This document shows, piece after piece, positions 1-6,444 of a stretch of DNA of 13,193 bases (positions are counted from its first letter, which is position 1; each line of letters opens with the position of its first letter). The DNA comes from an uncultured Clostridia bacterium. Its GTDB lineage: Bacteria; Bacillota; Clostridia; TANB77; CAG-508. Where the stretch lies: positions 1 through 13,193 of the forward strand of contig CAKPDZ010000039.1 in NCBI GenBank assembly GCA_934149155.1, in the 5' to 3' direction. Under the pieces are notes generated by a model. It searched no databases and was not told the origin of the DNA. It saw nothing but the letters and a program-made list of their open reading frames with translations. The position numbers and the translations under genes were made by a program.

Positions 1-13
1 TTTTTTATTATAA

Positions 14-910
14 TCATTTAACTTTTTCTAAAGTTATTTTTCCTATTTTTCCACTTCTAAAATCCTCTAAAATAATTCTTGAAGTTTTCTCATCATCTAC
101 ATTACCACCAGAAATTATTGCTCCTCTTCTTTTTCCTATAAGTTGCATAATTTCATATATATTCTCATTTTCTTCTTTGTCTTTCTGTAATATTTCATTA
201 ACCTTTTCTTCATCTAAAGAATATCTATCAATTAATTCTTTTCTATATTCTTTCAATAAAAATTTAGTTAAATTATATGCAATTTCTGTTAATTCTAAAA
301 TTGTATCTTTTATTGTTCCTGTAAAAGATAAATTAAGTGCTACTTCATTATTTTCGAATTTAGGCCATAGTACTCCTGGAGTATCCATAAGTTCAATTTC
401 ATTATTTACACGTATCCATTGTTTTTGAGTAGTTACTCCTGGTCTATTTGCAACACCAGCAGAATTTTTCTTAGCAATTCGATTTATAAATGAAGATTTA
501 CCTACATTAGGAATTCCAACAACCATAACTCTTATTTTTCTTCCAATTCTACCTTTGTCAGCATATACTTGGTTTTCTTCTTGCATTGTCTTTTGAATTT
601 GTCTTATTACCTCATCAATACCTTTCCCATTATTCGAATTTACCAATATCGCTTTATTCCCCTGTTTTTCAAAATATGTAATCCATTTTTTATTATCTTT
701 TTCATCTGATAAATCGCATTTATTTAATACTACTATTTTTTTCTTATTTTTAGTTATTTCTCTTATATCTGGGTTTTGGCTAGATATTGGTATTCTTGCG
801 TCCAAAATTTCTACAACTATATCTACTAATTTTAGGTCTTCTGTTATTTGCCTTCTGGTTTTGGCCATATGCCCAGGGAACCAGTTAATGTTTGTCTTGT
901 TTTCCTGCAT
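14..910 (-). CDS. rbgA: Ribosome biogenesis GTPase RbgA (YlqF), 50S assembly
   Basis: This is a circularly permuted GTPase that in Firmicutes acts late in 50S subunit assembly on the ribosome. The 298-residue product has the family N-terminus (NWFPGHMAK, residues 9-17). Its GTPase motifs appear in permuted order: G4 NKCD (63-66), a G5-like NSNNG (91-95), G1 GIPNVGKS (132-139), G2 threonines (160-161) and G3 DTPG (176-179). A C-terminal helical RNA-contact domain ends in a family-like stretch (LEDFRSGKIG). B. subtilis RbgA is about 282 residues, so the gene is full length. A GTG at 919 would extend the frame by three codons, but it sits one base from the AAAGGA at 921-926. The ATG at 910 has 10 bases of spacing and is preferred. 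The gene follows a membrane-protein gene by about 31 bases and is probably co-transcribed with it. The stop lies 14 bases inside the window edge, so any terminator is out of view. Confidence 0.96.
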   Translation of the reverse strand: MQENKTNINWFPGHMAKTRRQITEDLKLVDIVVEILDARIPISSQNPDIREITKNKKKIVVLNKCDLSDEKDNKKWITYFEKQGNKAILVNSNNGKGIDEVIRQIQKTMQEENQVYADKGRIGRKIRVMVVGIPNVGKSSFINRIAKKNSAGVANRPGVTTQKQWIRVNNEIELMDTPGVLWPKFENNEVALNLSFTGTIKDTILELTEIAYNLTKFLLKEYRKELIDRYSLDEEKVNEILQKDKEENENIYEIMQLIGKRRGAIISGGNVDDEKTSRIILEDFRSGKIGKITLEKVK

Positions 911-941
911 TTTTCTCACATCCTTTAAGTCTTTCTATTTT

Positions 942-1433
942 TTAGAAGAATTTATATTCATTTTTATCTTCTCTCTCATCTCTTGCTTTTAACTCTTCAT
1001 CATATTTCTCATTTTTAAAATACCAATCTGTTTTTCCATCAGAGGGATTAATTTTTCTGCCTTTATCTGCAATCATATCCATTACTGTAAAAATTGCAAG
1101 TAGTATAGCAATCATATCTACCACTAAATTCATTGTCAGTTCATTTGTTAATATTGCTTGTTCACTAATCATAGGAATTATATTGGCTAAAAAGTGTTCT
1201 CCAAAATATGCTCCATATATGCCTAAATATAGTAATGAACCAATCATTTTTCTTTTTATTACTAATACAATACATGGTATAGTTAAAAAAGCAATTATTA
1301 CCTCATATGTAAAATTATATGCTTCTAAACCTAATATATCTATAGAATATTGTGTACACAATGCAACTATTGCTCTAAATACCCAAAACATTACCATAAA
1401 TATTGCCATTAACCAACTTGAAAAATTACTCAT
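942..1433 (-). CDS. Four-helix membrane protein of unknown function
   Basis: I do not recognise this 163-residue protein. It has four hydrophobic stretches likely to span the membrane (about residues 7-28, 43-60, 63-88 and 101-121), followed by a strongly charged tail of about 40 residues. The tail contains a TDWYF motif (135-139) and then alternating acidic and basic residues up to KFF at the end. No catalytic motif is visible. The start is supported by GGAGG 11 bases upstream of the ATG. The gene lies between the terminator of the DUF1292 gene and rbgA, with only about 31 bases to rbgA, so the two probably share a transcript. A TATAAT on the minus strand at 1467-1472 could be its -10 box, but no convincing -35 is present. 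A small transporter-like or scaffold protein is possible; nothing in the sequence decides. Confidence 0.75.
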   Translation of the reverse strand: MSNFSSWLMAIFMVMFWVFRAIVALCTQYSIDILGLEAYNFTYEVIIAFLTIPCIVLVIKRKMIGSLLYLGIYGAYFGEHFLANIIPMISEQAILTNELTMNLVVDMIAILLAIFTVMDMIADKGRKINPSDGKTDWYFKNEKYDEELKARDEREDKNEYKFF

Positions 1434-1475
1434 ATTTTTTATTTCCTCCGTTCTTATTATTTTTTAATTATAATA

Positions 1476-1490
1476 AAGTTCTTCGAACTT
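1476..1490. repeat. Short perfect inverted repeat in the intergenic gap
   Basis: AAGTTC and GAACTT form a perfect 6-bp stem around a 3-base loop, between the DUF1292 terminator and the membrane-protein gene. No T-run follows on either strand, so it does not look like a terminator. It lies just upstream of a minus-strand TATAAT (1467-1472) and could be an operator or 5'-leader hairpin, or chance. Confidence 0.3.
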
Positions 1491-1499
1491 ACTATAATA

Positions 1500-1540
1500 T
1501 AAAAAATCGGGGTTGTAGAAATCTAATTCCACCCCCAACT
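1500..1540 (-). terminator. Probable intrinsic terminator after the DUF1292 gene
   Basis: On the minus strand, just past the DUF1292 stop, GGGGTGG pairs with CAACCCC (one mismatch). An inner TAG/CTA extends the stem, and GA plus six Ts follow. It is one of the few GC-rich spots in this AT-rich region and separates the ireB-ruvX-DUF1292 transcript from the membrane-protein/rbgA pair. Confidence 0.6.
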
Positions 1541-1544
1541 TTTA

Positions 1545-1844
1545 TTAGTCTTCATCTACAAAATTAAACTCGTCTTTATATTTTTCTTTAAATATTTCGA
1601 ATACTTTATTTAGTATTTCTTCATCTTCAATTCCAACATATGATTCTTCTTCAGAGTCATCTTCTGTATCTTCTAATTTTAATATTACTACTTCTCCCTC
1701 GTCTTCTTCTCCTTCTTCTGTAACTGGTAATAATACTACATATTCTTCATCTTCAAGTTCTACTAAATCTAAGAATTCAAATTTTACCTCATTTCCTTCT
1801 TCATCATTTAAAATTACTATATTGTCTAATTCTTCGTTTTCCAT
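1545..1844 (-). CDS. DUF1292 (YrzB-family) acidic small protein
   Basis: This 99-residue, extremely acidic protein has the DUF1292 pattern: an N-terminal segment that reads as beta hairpins (NIVILNDEEGNEVKFEFLD, then EEYVVLLPV), an acidic linker, and EGEVVILKLE followed by a C-terminal helix. The molecular role of the family is unknown. In Bacillus the homologue yrzB follows yrzL (ireB) and yrrK (ruvX), and the same order holds here, which supports the call strongly. AAAGGAG lies 6 bases from the ATG. A possible own promoter (1875-1903) lies in the 59-base gap after ruvX, so the gene may be transcribed both from the upstream operon and alone. A probable terminator follows the stop. Confidence 0.92.
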   Translation of the reverse strand: MENEELDNIVILNDEEGNEVKFEFLDLVELEDEEYVVLLPVTEEGEEDEGEVVILKLEDTEDDSEEESYVGIEDEEILNKVFEIFKEKYKDEFNFVDED

Positions 1845-1874
1845 TCTTTACTCCTTTCAAATTTAATTTATAAT

Positions 1875-1903
1875 ATAATATACTATTTTTATATTTTTTA
1901 CAA
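1875..1903 (-). promoter_or_regulatory. Candidate promoter for the DUF1292 gene
   Basis: On the minus strand, TTGTAA (1898-1903) and TATTAT (1875-1880) are separated by exactly 17 bases, matching 4/6 and 5/6 of the vegetative consensus. The gap is almost pure A/T, so chance matches are likely. Confidence 0.35.
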
Positions 1904-2323
1904 CTATTTTTTTATTTTATTTAAATATGTTTCTAAAATATATACTGCAGATATAGTATCTACTATATTTCTTTTTTTATTCTTTCCAATATCTAAAAAA
2001 TTCATCGTCTTATGAGCTGCTACTGTTGTTAATCTTTCATCAATTGTTTCAATTTTTAATTTATTATATTTACATTTTAATTTATGTATAAATTTTTCTG
2101 TTATTTCTGTTCTTGCTGATGGAGTTGCATTCATATTTATTGGCTTTCCTACAACTATTGTATCGACTTCGTATTTTTCTAGTATTTCATCTAATCTTTT
2201 TAATAAAACTTTGTCTGAGCCATTATTGTGAATTGTTTCTAATCCCTGTGCAGTTATATTTAAAGCATCTGTAACTGCTATTCCTGTTCTAGCCTCTCCA
2301 TAATCTATCCCCAATATTCGCAT
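1904..2323 (-). CDS. ruvX: RuvX/YqgF RNase H-fold nuclease
   Basis: This is a YqgF-family protein of 139 residues, a usual length. The family has an RNase H-like fold. In E. coli it acts in 16S rRNA 5'-end maturation, and it has also been described as a Holliday-junction resolvase. Visible family motifs are GIDYG with the first catalytic Asp (D7), IVVGKPINM (56-64), the invariant DERLTT (95-100) carrying the second acidic position, and D122 in the last helix (VDTISAVYIL). The acidic catalytic set looks intact. TAGGAG lies 5 bases before the ATG and is made up of the last bases of ireB and the 8-base gap, so the two genes are very likely co-translated. The product is expected to be cytoplasmic. 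Confidence 0.96.
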   Translation of the reverse strand: MRILGIDYGEARTGIAVTDALNITAQGLETIHNNGSDKVLLKRLDEILEKYEVDTIVVGKPINMNATPSARTEITEKFIHKLKCKYNKLKIETIDERLTTVAAHKTMNFLDIGKNKKRNIVDTISAVYILETYLNKIKK

Positions 2324-2331
2324 AATTACTC

Positions 2332-2586
2332 CTATTCTTCTAGTCCGATATATTTTATAACCATACTTTCTAAAAGTTCGTCTCTTTCTATTTGTCTTAT
2401 CTTGTTTCTTGCATCTTTATGGCTTGTTATATATGTTGGATCTCCTGATAGTATATATCCAACTATTTGATTAATAGGATTGTAACCCTTTTCTACTAAT
2501 GCTTCATAGACTTCTTTTAGTATTTCTGCCTTTTGAGCATTTTTTTCTTTTTCAAAACTAAAACTCATTGTTTTATCAAAATTCAT
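2332..2586 (-). CDS. ireB: IreB (DUF965/UPF0297) regulatory phosphoprotein
   Basis: The 84-residue product matches the IreB family, with the hallmark stretch KGYNPINQIVGYILSGDP (residues 33-50), then HKDARNKIRQ and ERDELLE. In Enterococcus faecalis, IreB is a small dimeric substrate of the PASTA-domain Ser/Thr kinase IreK and a negative regulator of cell-wall stress (cephalosporin) resistance. A further ATG nine codons upstream (2613) would add MYLKGGNRI, but it has no ribosome binding site. The internal ATG at 2586 has a near-perfect AAGGAGGT 9 bases away and gives the family's usual N-terminus. The short N-terminus reads MNFDKTMSF, one residue shorter than the enterococcal protein and with a single Thr. 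The gene lies 17 bases after the GGDEF-like gene and 8 bases before ruvX. Confidence 0.95.
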   Translation of the reverse strand: MNFDKTMSFSFEKEKNAQKAEILKEVYEALVEKGYNPINQIVGYILSGDPTYITSHKDARNKIRQIERDELLESMVIKYIGLEE

Positions 2587-2595
2587 AATTCTATT

Positions 2596-2603
2596 ACCTC
2601 CTT
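2596..2603 (-). promoter_or_regulatory. Shine-Dalgarno that fixes the ireB start
   Basis: AAGGAGGT directly follows the stop codon of the upstream gene and is 9 bases from the ATG at 2586. It rules out the longer reading from 2613, whose start codon would lie upstream of this site. Confidence 0.85.
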
Positions 2604-3749
2604 TTAAATACATGTAATATCATTTTCATTTTTGTCAGCATTATCAACATATTGCTCTAATTTTTTTAACACTTCTTCCATTCCTGTTCCTTTATAGTAT
2701 GTTGTTAATACAAAATTAAGTTTAGCTTTTACAACTGGTGGTTCTTCTGTTTTCTTCTTCTTTTTACTTTTTCTGTCTACTTGTTCAATCTCTATTTCAT
2801 CTATATTTTCATTTTTTGGTAATGTTATTTCTAACTTTTCAACTTCGTTTTTTACATCTGTTATAAAAGTTATTACAGAATCAAGATCTACCCCTGAAAA
2901 TACTATTACAAACTTAGGTCCCATATATCTTATAAATAAGTAATCTTTTGATATATTATTTTCTATATATTCGCTTATTTGTGTTATTACCTGGTTTCCT
3001 AATTTTCTTGAGTATTTATCATTTATTTCTTCTATGTTTGTTATTCTATACATACATACTGTAGATGTAGTATATTTATCTATTATCTTTTTGCCTTCTC
3101 CATATAAGTATTCTTCTGAATATAATCCAGTAAATAAATCTTTTCTTACTATTGCTTCTAATGTTTTTTGATGTACTACAGTTCTTAATACTGATACAAT
3201 ATTTTCTTTTACTACTTCAAATATTGTAGTATCTATATTATCAAAATCATGTGGTACTCCACTTTCTATTATCCAGTATCCTATATATACATTTTCTATA
3301 TATATTGGAAAAAATATTGCTGATTTTGCTCTACCAAATTCCATTTCTTGATATGGCAATCTTTCATTTTCATTATTTACTGTTACATATTTAGGTGTTG
3401 CTGTTGCTATACTATCTTTAAAAATGGCTACTTCTTGCAATTTACTTAATGTTTTCCAATGTTTTGGGTCAACATTTGATGCTTTTACTTCATATTCTGC
3501 TCCATTAAATACAACTATTGTAGAATATTTTATTTCATATTTTTCTATTAAAATATTATTTATTTTCTGAATTTTCTCATCTACTGAAGAACATTCTCCT
3601 ATTGTACTTAAAAAGTCTTGTAACACTCTTAAATTATTAGCTTGTCTGCTTAAATTATTAAATTGTTGTATTTTTTTATGTATAGTTATATTGTAAATTA
3701 ATAATATAATTATAATCGCAACTAATATTCCAACTATAAATAAGGTCAA
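2604..3749 (-). CDS. Membrane GAF protein with degenerate GGDEF domain
   Basis: The 381-residue product has one N-terminal membrane helix (residues 3-22), a short coiled linker, and a GAF-like sensory domain (about 42-192). A GGDEF-type domain follows (about 200-375), opening with RKDLFTGLYSEEYLY, close to the usual RDxLTGLxNRxxL. The signature loop reads MGPKF (276-280) instead of GGDEF, and a lysine-rich charged insert (about 313-340) interrupts the fold before the final FVLTTYYKG and AD..K elements. Diguanylate cyclase activity is therefore unlikely; a regulatory or scaffold role, perhaps nucleotide sensing, is inferred. The start codon is TTG, chosen because GGAGGGG lies 7 bases upstream. 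The gene follows the TadZ-like gene by 18 bases and precedes ireB, so it is probably in the same operon. Confidence 0.82.
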   Translation of the reverse strand: MTLFIVGILVAIIIILLIYNITIHKKIQQFNNLSRQANNLRVLQDFLSTIGECSSVDEKIQKINNILIEKYEIKYSTIVVFNGAEYEVKASNVDPKHWKTLSKLQEVAIFKDSIATATPKYVTVNNENERLPYQEMEFGRAKSAIFFPIYIENVYIGYWIIESGVPHDFDNIDTTIFEVVKENIVSVLRTVVHQKTLEAIVRKDLFTGLYSEEYLYGEGKKIIDKYTTSTVCMYRITNIEEINDKYSRKLGNQVITQISEYIENNISKDYLFIRYMGPKFVIVFSGVDLDSVITFITDVKNEVEKLEITLPKNENIDEIEIEQVDRKSKKKKKTEEPPVVKAKLNFVLTTYYKGTGMEEVLKKLEQYVDNADKNENDITCI

Positions 3750-3756
3750 TTCTTAT

Positions 3757-3763
3757 CCCCTCC
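3757..3763 (-). promoter_or_regulatory. Shine-Dalgarno supporting a TTG start
   Basis: GGAGGGG lies 7 bases before TTG (3747-3749) in the 18-base gap after the TadZ-like gene. No ATG or GTG is as well placed, so TTG is taken as the start of the GAF/GGDEF-like protein. Confidence 0.7.
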
Positions 3764-3767
3764 ATTA

Positions 3768-5963
3768 CTAATAATTTTTCTTCATCTGATTTAATGTATT
3801 GTTCATTCTTGTGGAAAATCCATTTTCACCATTGTTTTTTATTGATGGTGGTGCATATTTTTCTTGTTTATTTCCAATTCTATATACCATACTTGTTAAA
3901 TTTTTTAGACTTTGTAAAAATTCTTTTGTATATCCTTTTAGTGAAACATCACATATTACTAATCCATCTAAATATCTTAAATATGACTTTAAATCAAATG
4001 GAATTGTTGCATGTTTTACTGTTTTTCTATCAAATAATTCTTTTCTAACTGTCATTGATGCATCATTATAAATTGAAATTCCTCCAATAAGTATTTCTTC
4101 ATTAATTTCTCTTGTATTAATAAATTTATTTAGTACTACTCTTGCTTTTGATTCTTCAAACATCCCTTTATCTTTTAGTTGTCTTAAGAATGCTGTAAGC
4201 GGTTGTATTGTTAATATATCCATTGATTGTACTAAATATATTTCTTGAGCATATTTAAAATATCTTATTGGTGTTGTAAAATCACAATCCATTAATACTA
4301 CTGTATGCATTTCTAGTAGTGTTTTTATTATTGGTTCTACAGCATCTAAATTTTCATCTTTTTCAAATGGAGATGTATATACTGTTAAATTTTTGTGAGT
4401 TTGTATTCCATTTGCTTTTCCTATCTTTAGATTATTCATTATGTAATTTGATTGATTTCTTAACTCTTCTTCGTTTTTTGTATATATATAATATGCATTT
4501 CTATTTTGTGTCAAGTCTAATATTGCTGTGTCAATTCCACTTGAAGACAATATTTCTGCTATATTGTTTACTAAAAATGATGTTCCATTTTTACTTGTTC
4601 CAACAAATGCTGCTAATTTTTGATTTGCTCTTATTACATCATACATATTTAGTTCTTCATATTGTTCTTCTTTTTCTACTGTCTCTTCTTTTTCAGATTC
4701 ATTGTTTATTCTTAAATTATTTAATACATCTGCGTATTGGTCATCAATTTTGTCTTCTTCACTATTTTCAAATCCTGGCAATACTGTTTCTTCTTCGTTT
4801 TCTTCATTATTCTCAAATCCAGGCAATATTACTTCTTCTTCTTCGTTATTTTTAAATTCTGGTAACGCTGTTTCTTCTTCATTGTTTTCAAATCCAGGCA
4901 ATATTGTTTCTTCTTCGTTTTCTTCTTCTATAATATTTTTTCTTGGTCTTCCTCTTTTTCTTTTTGGTTGTTCTTCTAATGGTTGTTCTATTGGATTTTT
5001 TCTTGGTCTTCCTCTGCCTCTTTTGGCTGGTTGCATTGGTTGAATTTCTTCTAGTTCATTATTAGTCTCTTTTTCCTGAATTACATCTTCTTCTTTATCT
5101 ATTTCAACAGTTGATTTTGTAACAATTTTTTTCTTTTTTACTCCTATTGTTGAAGGAATTACTACTGGTGCACTTGGTTTTATTGTTTTACTGTTTTTTA
5201 ATAAAATTTCACTTGTTCCTTCTTTTGGTTTGCTTTTTTCAACTCTTAATTTGTCTGATATTTTATTGTTGTATGAATTTATTTCTTGGTATTTTTCAGA
5301 TTTTTCTTCTAATACTGCTCTTACTTTTAATGGTAAGCATTTGCTTATTACTCTTAATTGCACATCATTGTATTGATTAGCTATACTATTAAAACTTTCT
5401 ACATATCTTTCTTCATCATTTCCAATTCTTTTATAATGTGCTAATATATTTTGTATTTCTAATTCGCTTACATCATTTTCATCATCTTTTTCATATGTTA
5501 CATCTTCTGTATCTATTTTATAGTAAATTTTAGCTTCTTTTTTTGAACGTGGTCTTTTAATTAATTTGCATACTTCACTAGCACTTCTGTCATTTCCTAA
5601 TAATGCATCATAAATTCCTATTCCGAACAATTTTATTAATATTTGTTCTGATTTATTTCTTCTTTCTGTACATATTAAAATTATTGGAATGTTTTCTCCC
5701 ATGCTATTTGAAGCTTCATCACTAATACTGTCTAATTTGTCAAATAGAAATTTGTCCATTTGTTCATAGTCTGTATTAACATATTGTTCCAAATCTTCGC
5801 TTATTACTATTCTATCATATGTTTTGTCTCTTTGTAATTCTTTTAATATTGCATTAAAGTAATAAACATTTTTATATGATATTATTTGTTTATATTCAGC
5901 TTGATATTTTTTTATTATAGCTTGTGATGTATTTTCATTACTTACTGCAAATAAAACTTTCAT
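3768..5963 (-). CDS. TadZ/CpaE-like protein with AT-hooks and degenerate P-loop
   Basis: The 731-residue product has three parts. Residues 1-140 look like a receiver-type domain without the usual acidic pocket (KVLFAVSNE, RIVISEDL, IPIILICTE). Residues 140-445 are mostly charged and low-complexity. They include two AT-hook cores (GRPRKN at 318-323 and 338-343) and four acidic LPGF-type repeats (354-401). Residues 448-700 resemble a MinD/ParA-like ATPase: the loop GTSKNGTS (455-462) stands where GxxxxGK[ST] is expected, so the P-loop lysine is threonine, and VVLMDCD (555-561) stands at Walker B. A receiver-like domain fused to an atypical MinD-like ATPase is the TadZ/CpaE architecture, which positions pilus machinery at the membrane or pole. 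The link here is by architecture only, since no Tad ATPase, TadB/C or pilin gene is visible. The 3' end of the preceding gene supplies the GGGGG binding site, and its TAA is three bases before the ATG, so translation is probably coupled. Confidence 0.72.
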   Translation of the reverse strand: MKVLFAVSNENTSQAIIKKYQAEYKQIISYKNVYYFNAILKELQRDKTYDRIVISEDLEQYVNTDYEQMDKFLFDKLDSISDEASNSMGENIPIILICTERRNKSEQILIKLFGIGIYDALLGNDRSASEVCKLIKRPRSKKEAKIYYKIDTEDVTYEKDDENDVSELEIQNILAHYKRIGNDEERYVESFNSIANQYNDVQLRVISKCLPLKVRAVLEEKSEKYQEINSYNNKISDKLRVEKSKPKEGTSEILLKNSKTIKPSAPVVIPSTIGVKKKKIVTKSTVEIDKEEDVIQEKETNNELEEIQPMQPAKRGRGRPRKNPIEQPLEEQPKRKRGRPRKNIIEEENEEETILPGFENNEEETALPEFKNNEEEEVILPGFENNEENEEETVLPGFENSEEDKIDDQYADVLNNLRINNESEKEETVEKEEQYEELNMYDVIRANQKLAAFVGTSKNGTSFLVNNIAEILSSSGIDTAILDLTQNRNAYYIYTKNEEELRNQSNYIMNNLKIGKANGIQTHKNLTVYTSPFEKDENLDAVEPIIKTLLEMHTVVLMDCDFTTPIRYFKYAQEIYLVQSMDILTIQPLTAFLRQLKDKGMFEESKARVVLNKFINTREINEEILIGGISIYNDASMTVRKELFDRKTVKHATIPFDLKSYLRYLDGLVICDVSLKGYTKEFLQSLKNLTSMVYRIGNKQEKYAPPSIKNNGENGFSTRMNNTLNQMKKNY
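4761..4904 (-). repeat. Four acidic LPGF-type repeats within the TadZ-like gene
   Basis: Residues 354-401 of the TadZ-like protein hold four copies of (I/V/A)LP(G/E)F(E/K)N(N/S), separated by glutamate runs of varying length: ILPGFENN, ALPEFKNN, ILPGFENN and VLPGFENS. At the DNA level the units are 36 to 45 bases apart and still clearly similar, including the third bases, which suggests recent tandem expansion. Likely an unstructured acidic linker or a repeated short binding motif. Confidence 0.85.
4935..5021 (-). repeat. Tandem AT-hook duplication, 60-base period
   Basis: The bases for GRPRKN occur at 4995-5012 and 4935-4952, exactly 60 bases apart and with near-identical DNA including third positions. 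Basic residues (KRGR and KRKR) precede each copy. The GRP core flanked by Arg/Lys is the classic AT-hook, which binds the minor groove of AT-rich DNA. Confidence 0.85.
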
Positions 5964-5966
5964 TTG

Positions 5967-6368
5967 TTACCCCCTTCCAAATTTTACAACTATTGCAAAT
6001 GCTAGTGGTAAAACTTGGCATATTACTAATATAGTTACGAATGATATCATCATTACTAAACCTTTTTCTTGTGTGTCTAATTTTCTGATTCCTATTATAT
6101 ATTGATGTATTGCACTTATTGCAATTCCTAAAAAGCAAAGTGGTATGCTATATATTCTTATTAAGTTTAATATATAGGCTGTTAATCCATATGCGTCTGA
6201 TCCGTATTTTTCTTTATATTCATCTAATGTTTTTGCTGTATTTTCTTTAATTTTTATTAACTGACTTTCATTTTTTTCATCAATAATATTTTCTGCTGCA
6301 TATACTTGATTATATCCAAACAATATTATTGTAAATAATAATATTATTACTGCAACTATTTTCTTCAT
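5967..6368 (-). CDS. Small exported two-helix membrane protein (VirB2/TrbC-like layout)
   Basis: The 133-residue product starts with a typical signal sequence (MKKIVAVIILLFTIILFG, likely cleavage near VYAA, residues 22-25). A charged segment of about 35 residues follows, then two long hydrophobic helices (about 62-92 and 103-127) joined by a short polar loop (RKLDTQEKG). A signal peptide plus two helices with a tight loop is the layout of VirB2/TrbC pilins of type IV secretion. I see no diagnostic sequence motif, so this is only a structural analogy; a small membrane anchor for the next protein is equally possible. A GTG at 6389 is in frame but lies inside the purine-rich binding site. The ATG at 6368, 6 bases after AAAGGAAAAGGT, is preferred. 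The stop is three bases from the next ATG. Confidence 0.75.
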   Translation of the reverse strand: MKKIVAVIILLFTIILFGYNQVYAAENIIDEKNESQLIKIKENTAKTLDEYKEKYGSDAYGLTAYILNLIRIYSIPLCFLGIAISAIHQYIIGIRKLDTQEKGLVMMISFVTILVICQVLPLAFAIVVKFGRG

Positions 6369-6415
6369 ATCGTTACCTTTTCCTTTCACTTATTACATAT
6401 ATTTATTACCTATAT

Positions 6416-6444
6416 ATCATACAATAGAATTTCAAAAATAGCAA
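6416..6444 (-). promoter_or_regulatory. Candidate promoter for the triad-ireB-ruvX operon
   Basis: On the minus strand, TTGCTA (6439-6444) and TATGAT (6416-6421) are separated by 17 bases, matching 4/6 and 5/6 of consensus. This leaves a leader of about 40 bases before the 133-residue gene. The -35 falls inside one arm of a strong inverted repeat (6434-6463), so the repeat might act as an operator. Confidence 0.4.

Noticed and set aside
2332..2613. Longer ireB reading from ATG at 2613
   Set aside because: It has no Shine-Dalgarno and overlaps the upstream stop, while the ATG at 2586 has AAGGAGGT at ideal spacing and the family N-terminus.
4319..4855. Leucine-rich plus-strand open frame of 178 codons
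   Set aside because: It runs antisense to the TadZ-like gene. The Leu/Phe richness is the complement of Glu/Lys codons on the minus strand, and no ribosome binding site or promoter is present.
4761..4904. LPGF repeats as possible sortase sorting signals
   Set aside because: Sorting signals are single, near the C-terminus, and followed by a hydrophobic stretch and positive tail. These are internal, acidic, in a protein without a signal peptide, and lack the T-G pair.
5967..6389. Longer 133-residue gene reading from GTG at 6389
   Set aside because: The added seven codons are the ribosome binding site itself (AAAGGAAAAGGT), and the hydrophobic signal sequence begins naturally at the ATG at 6368.
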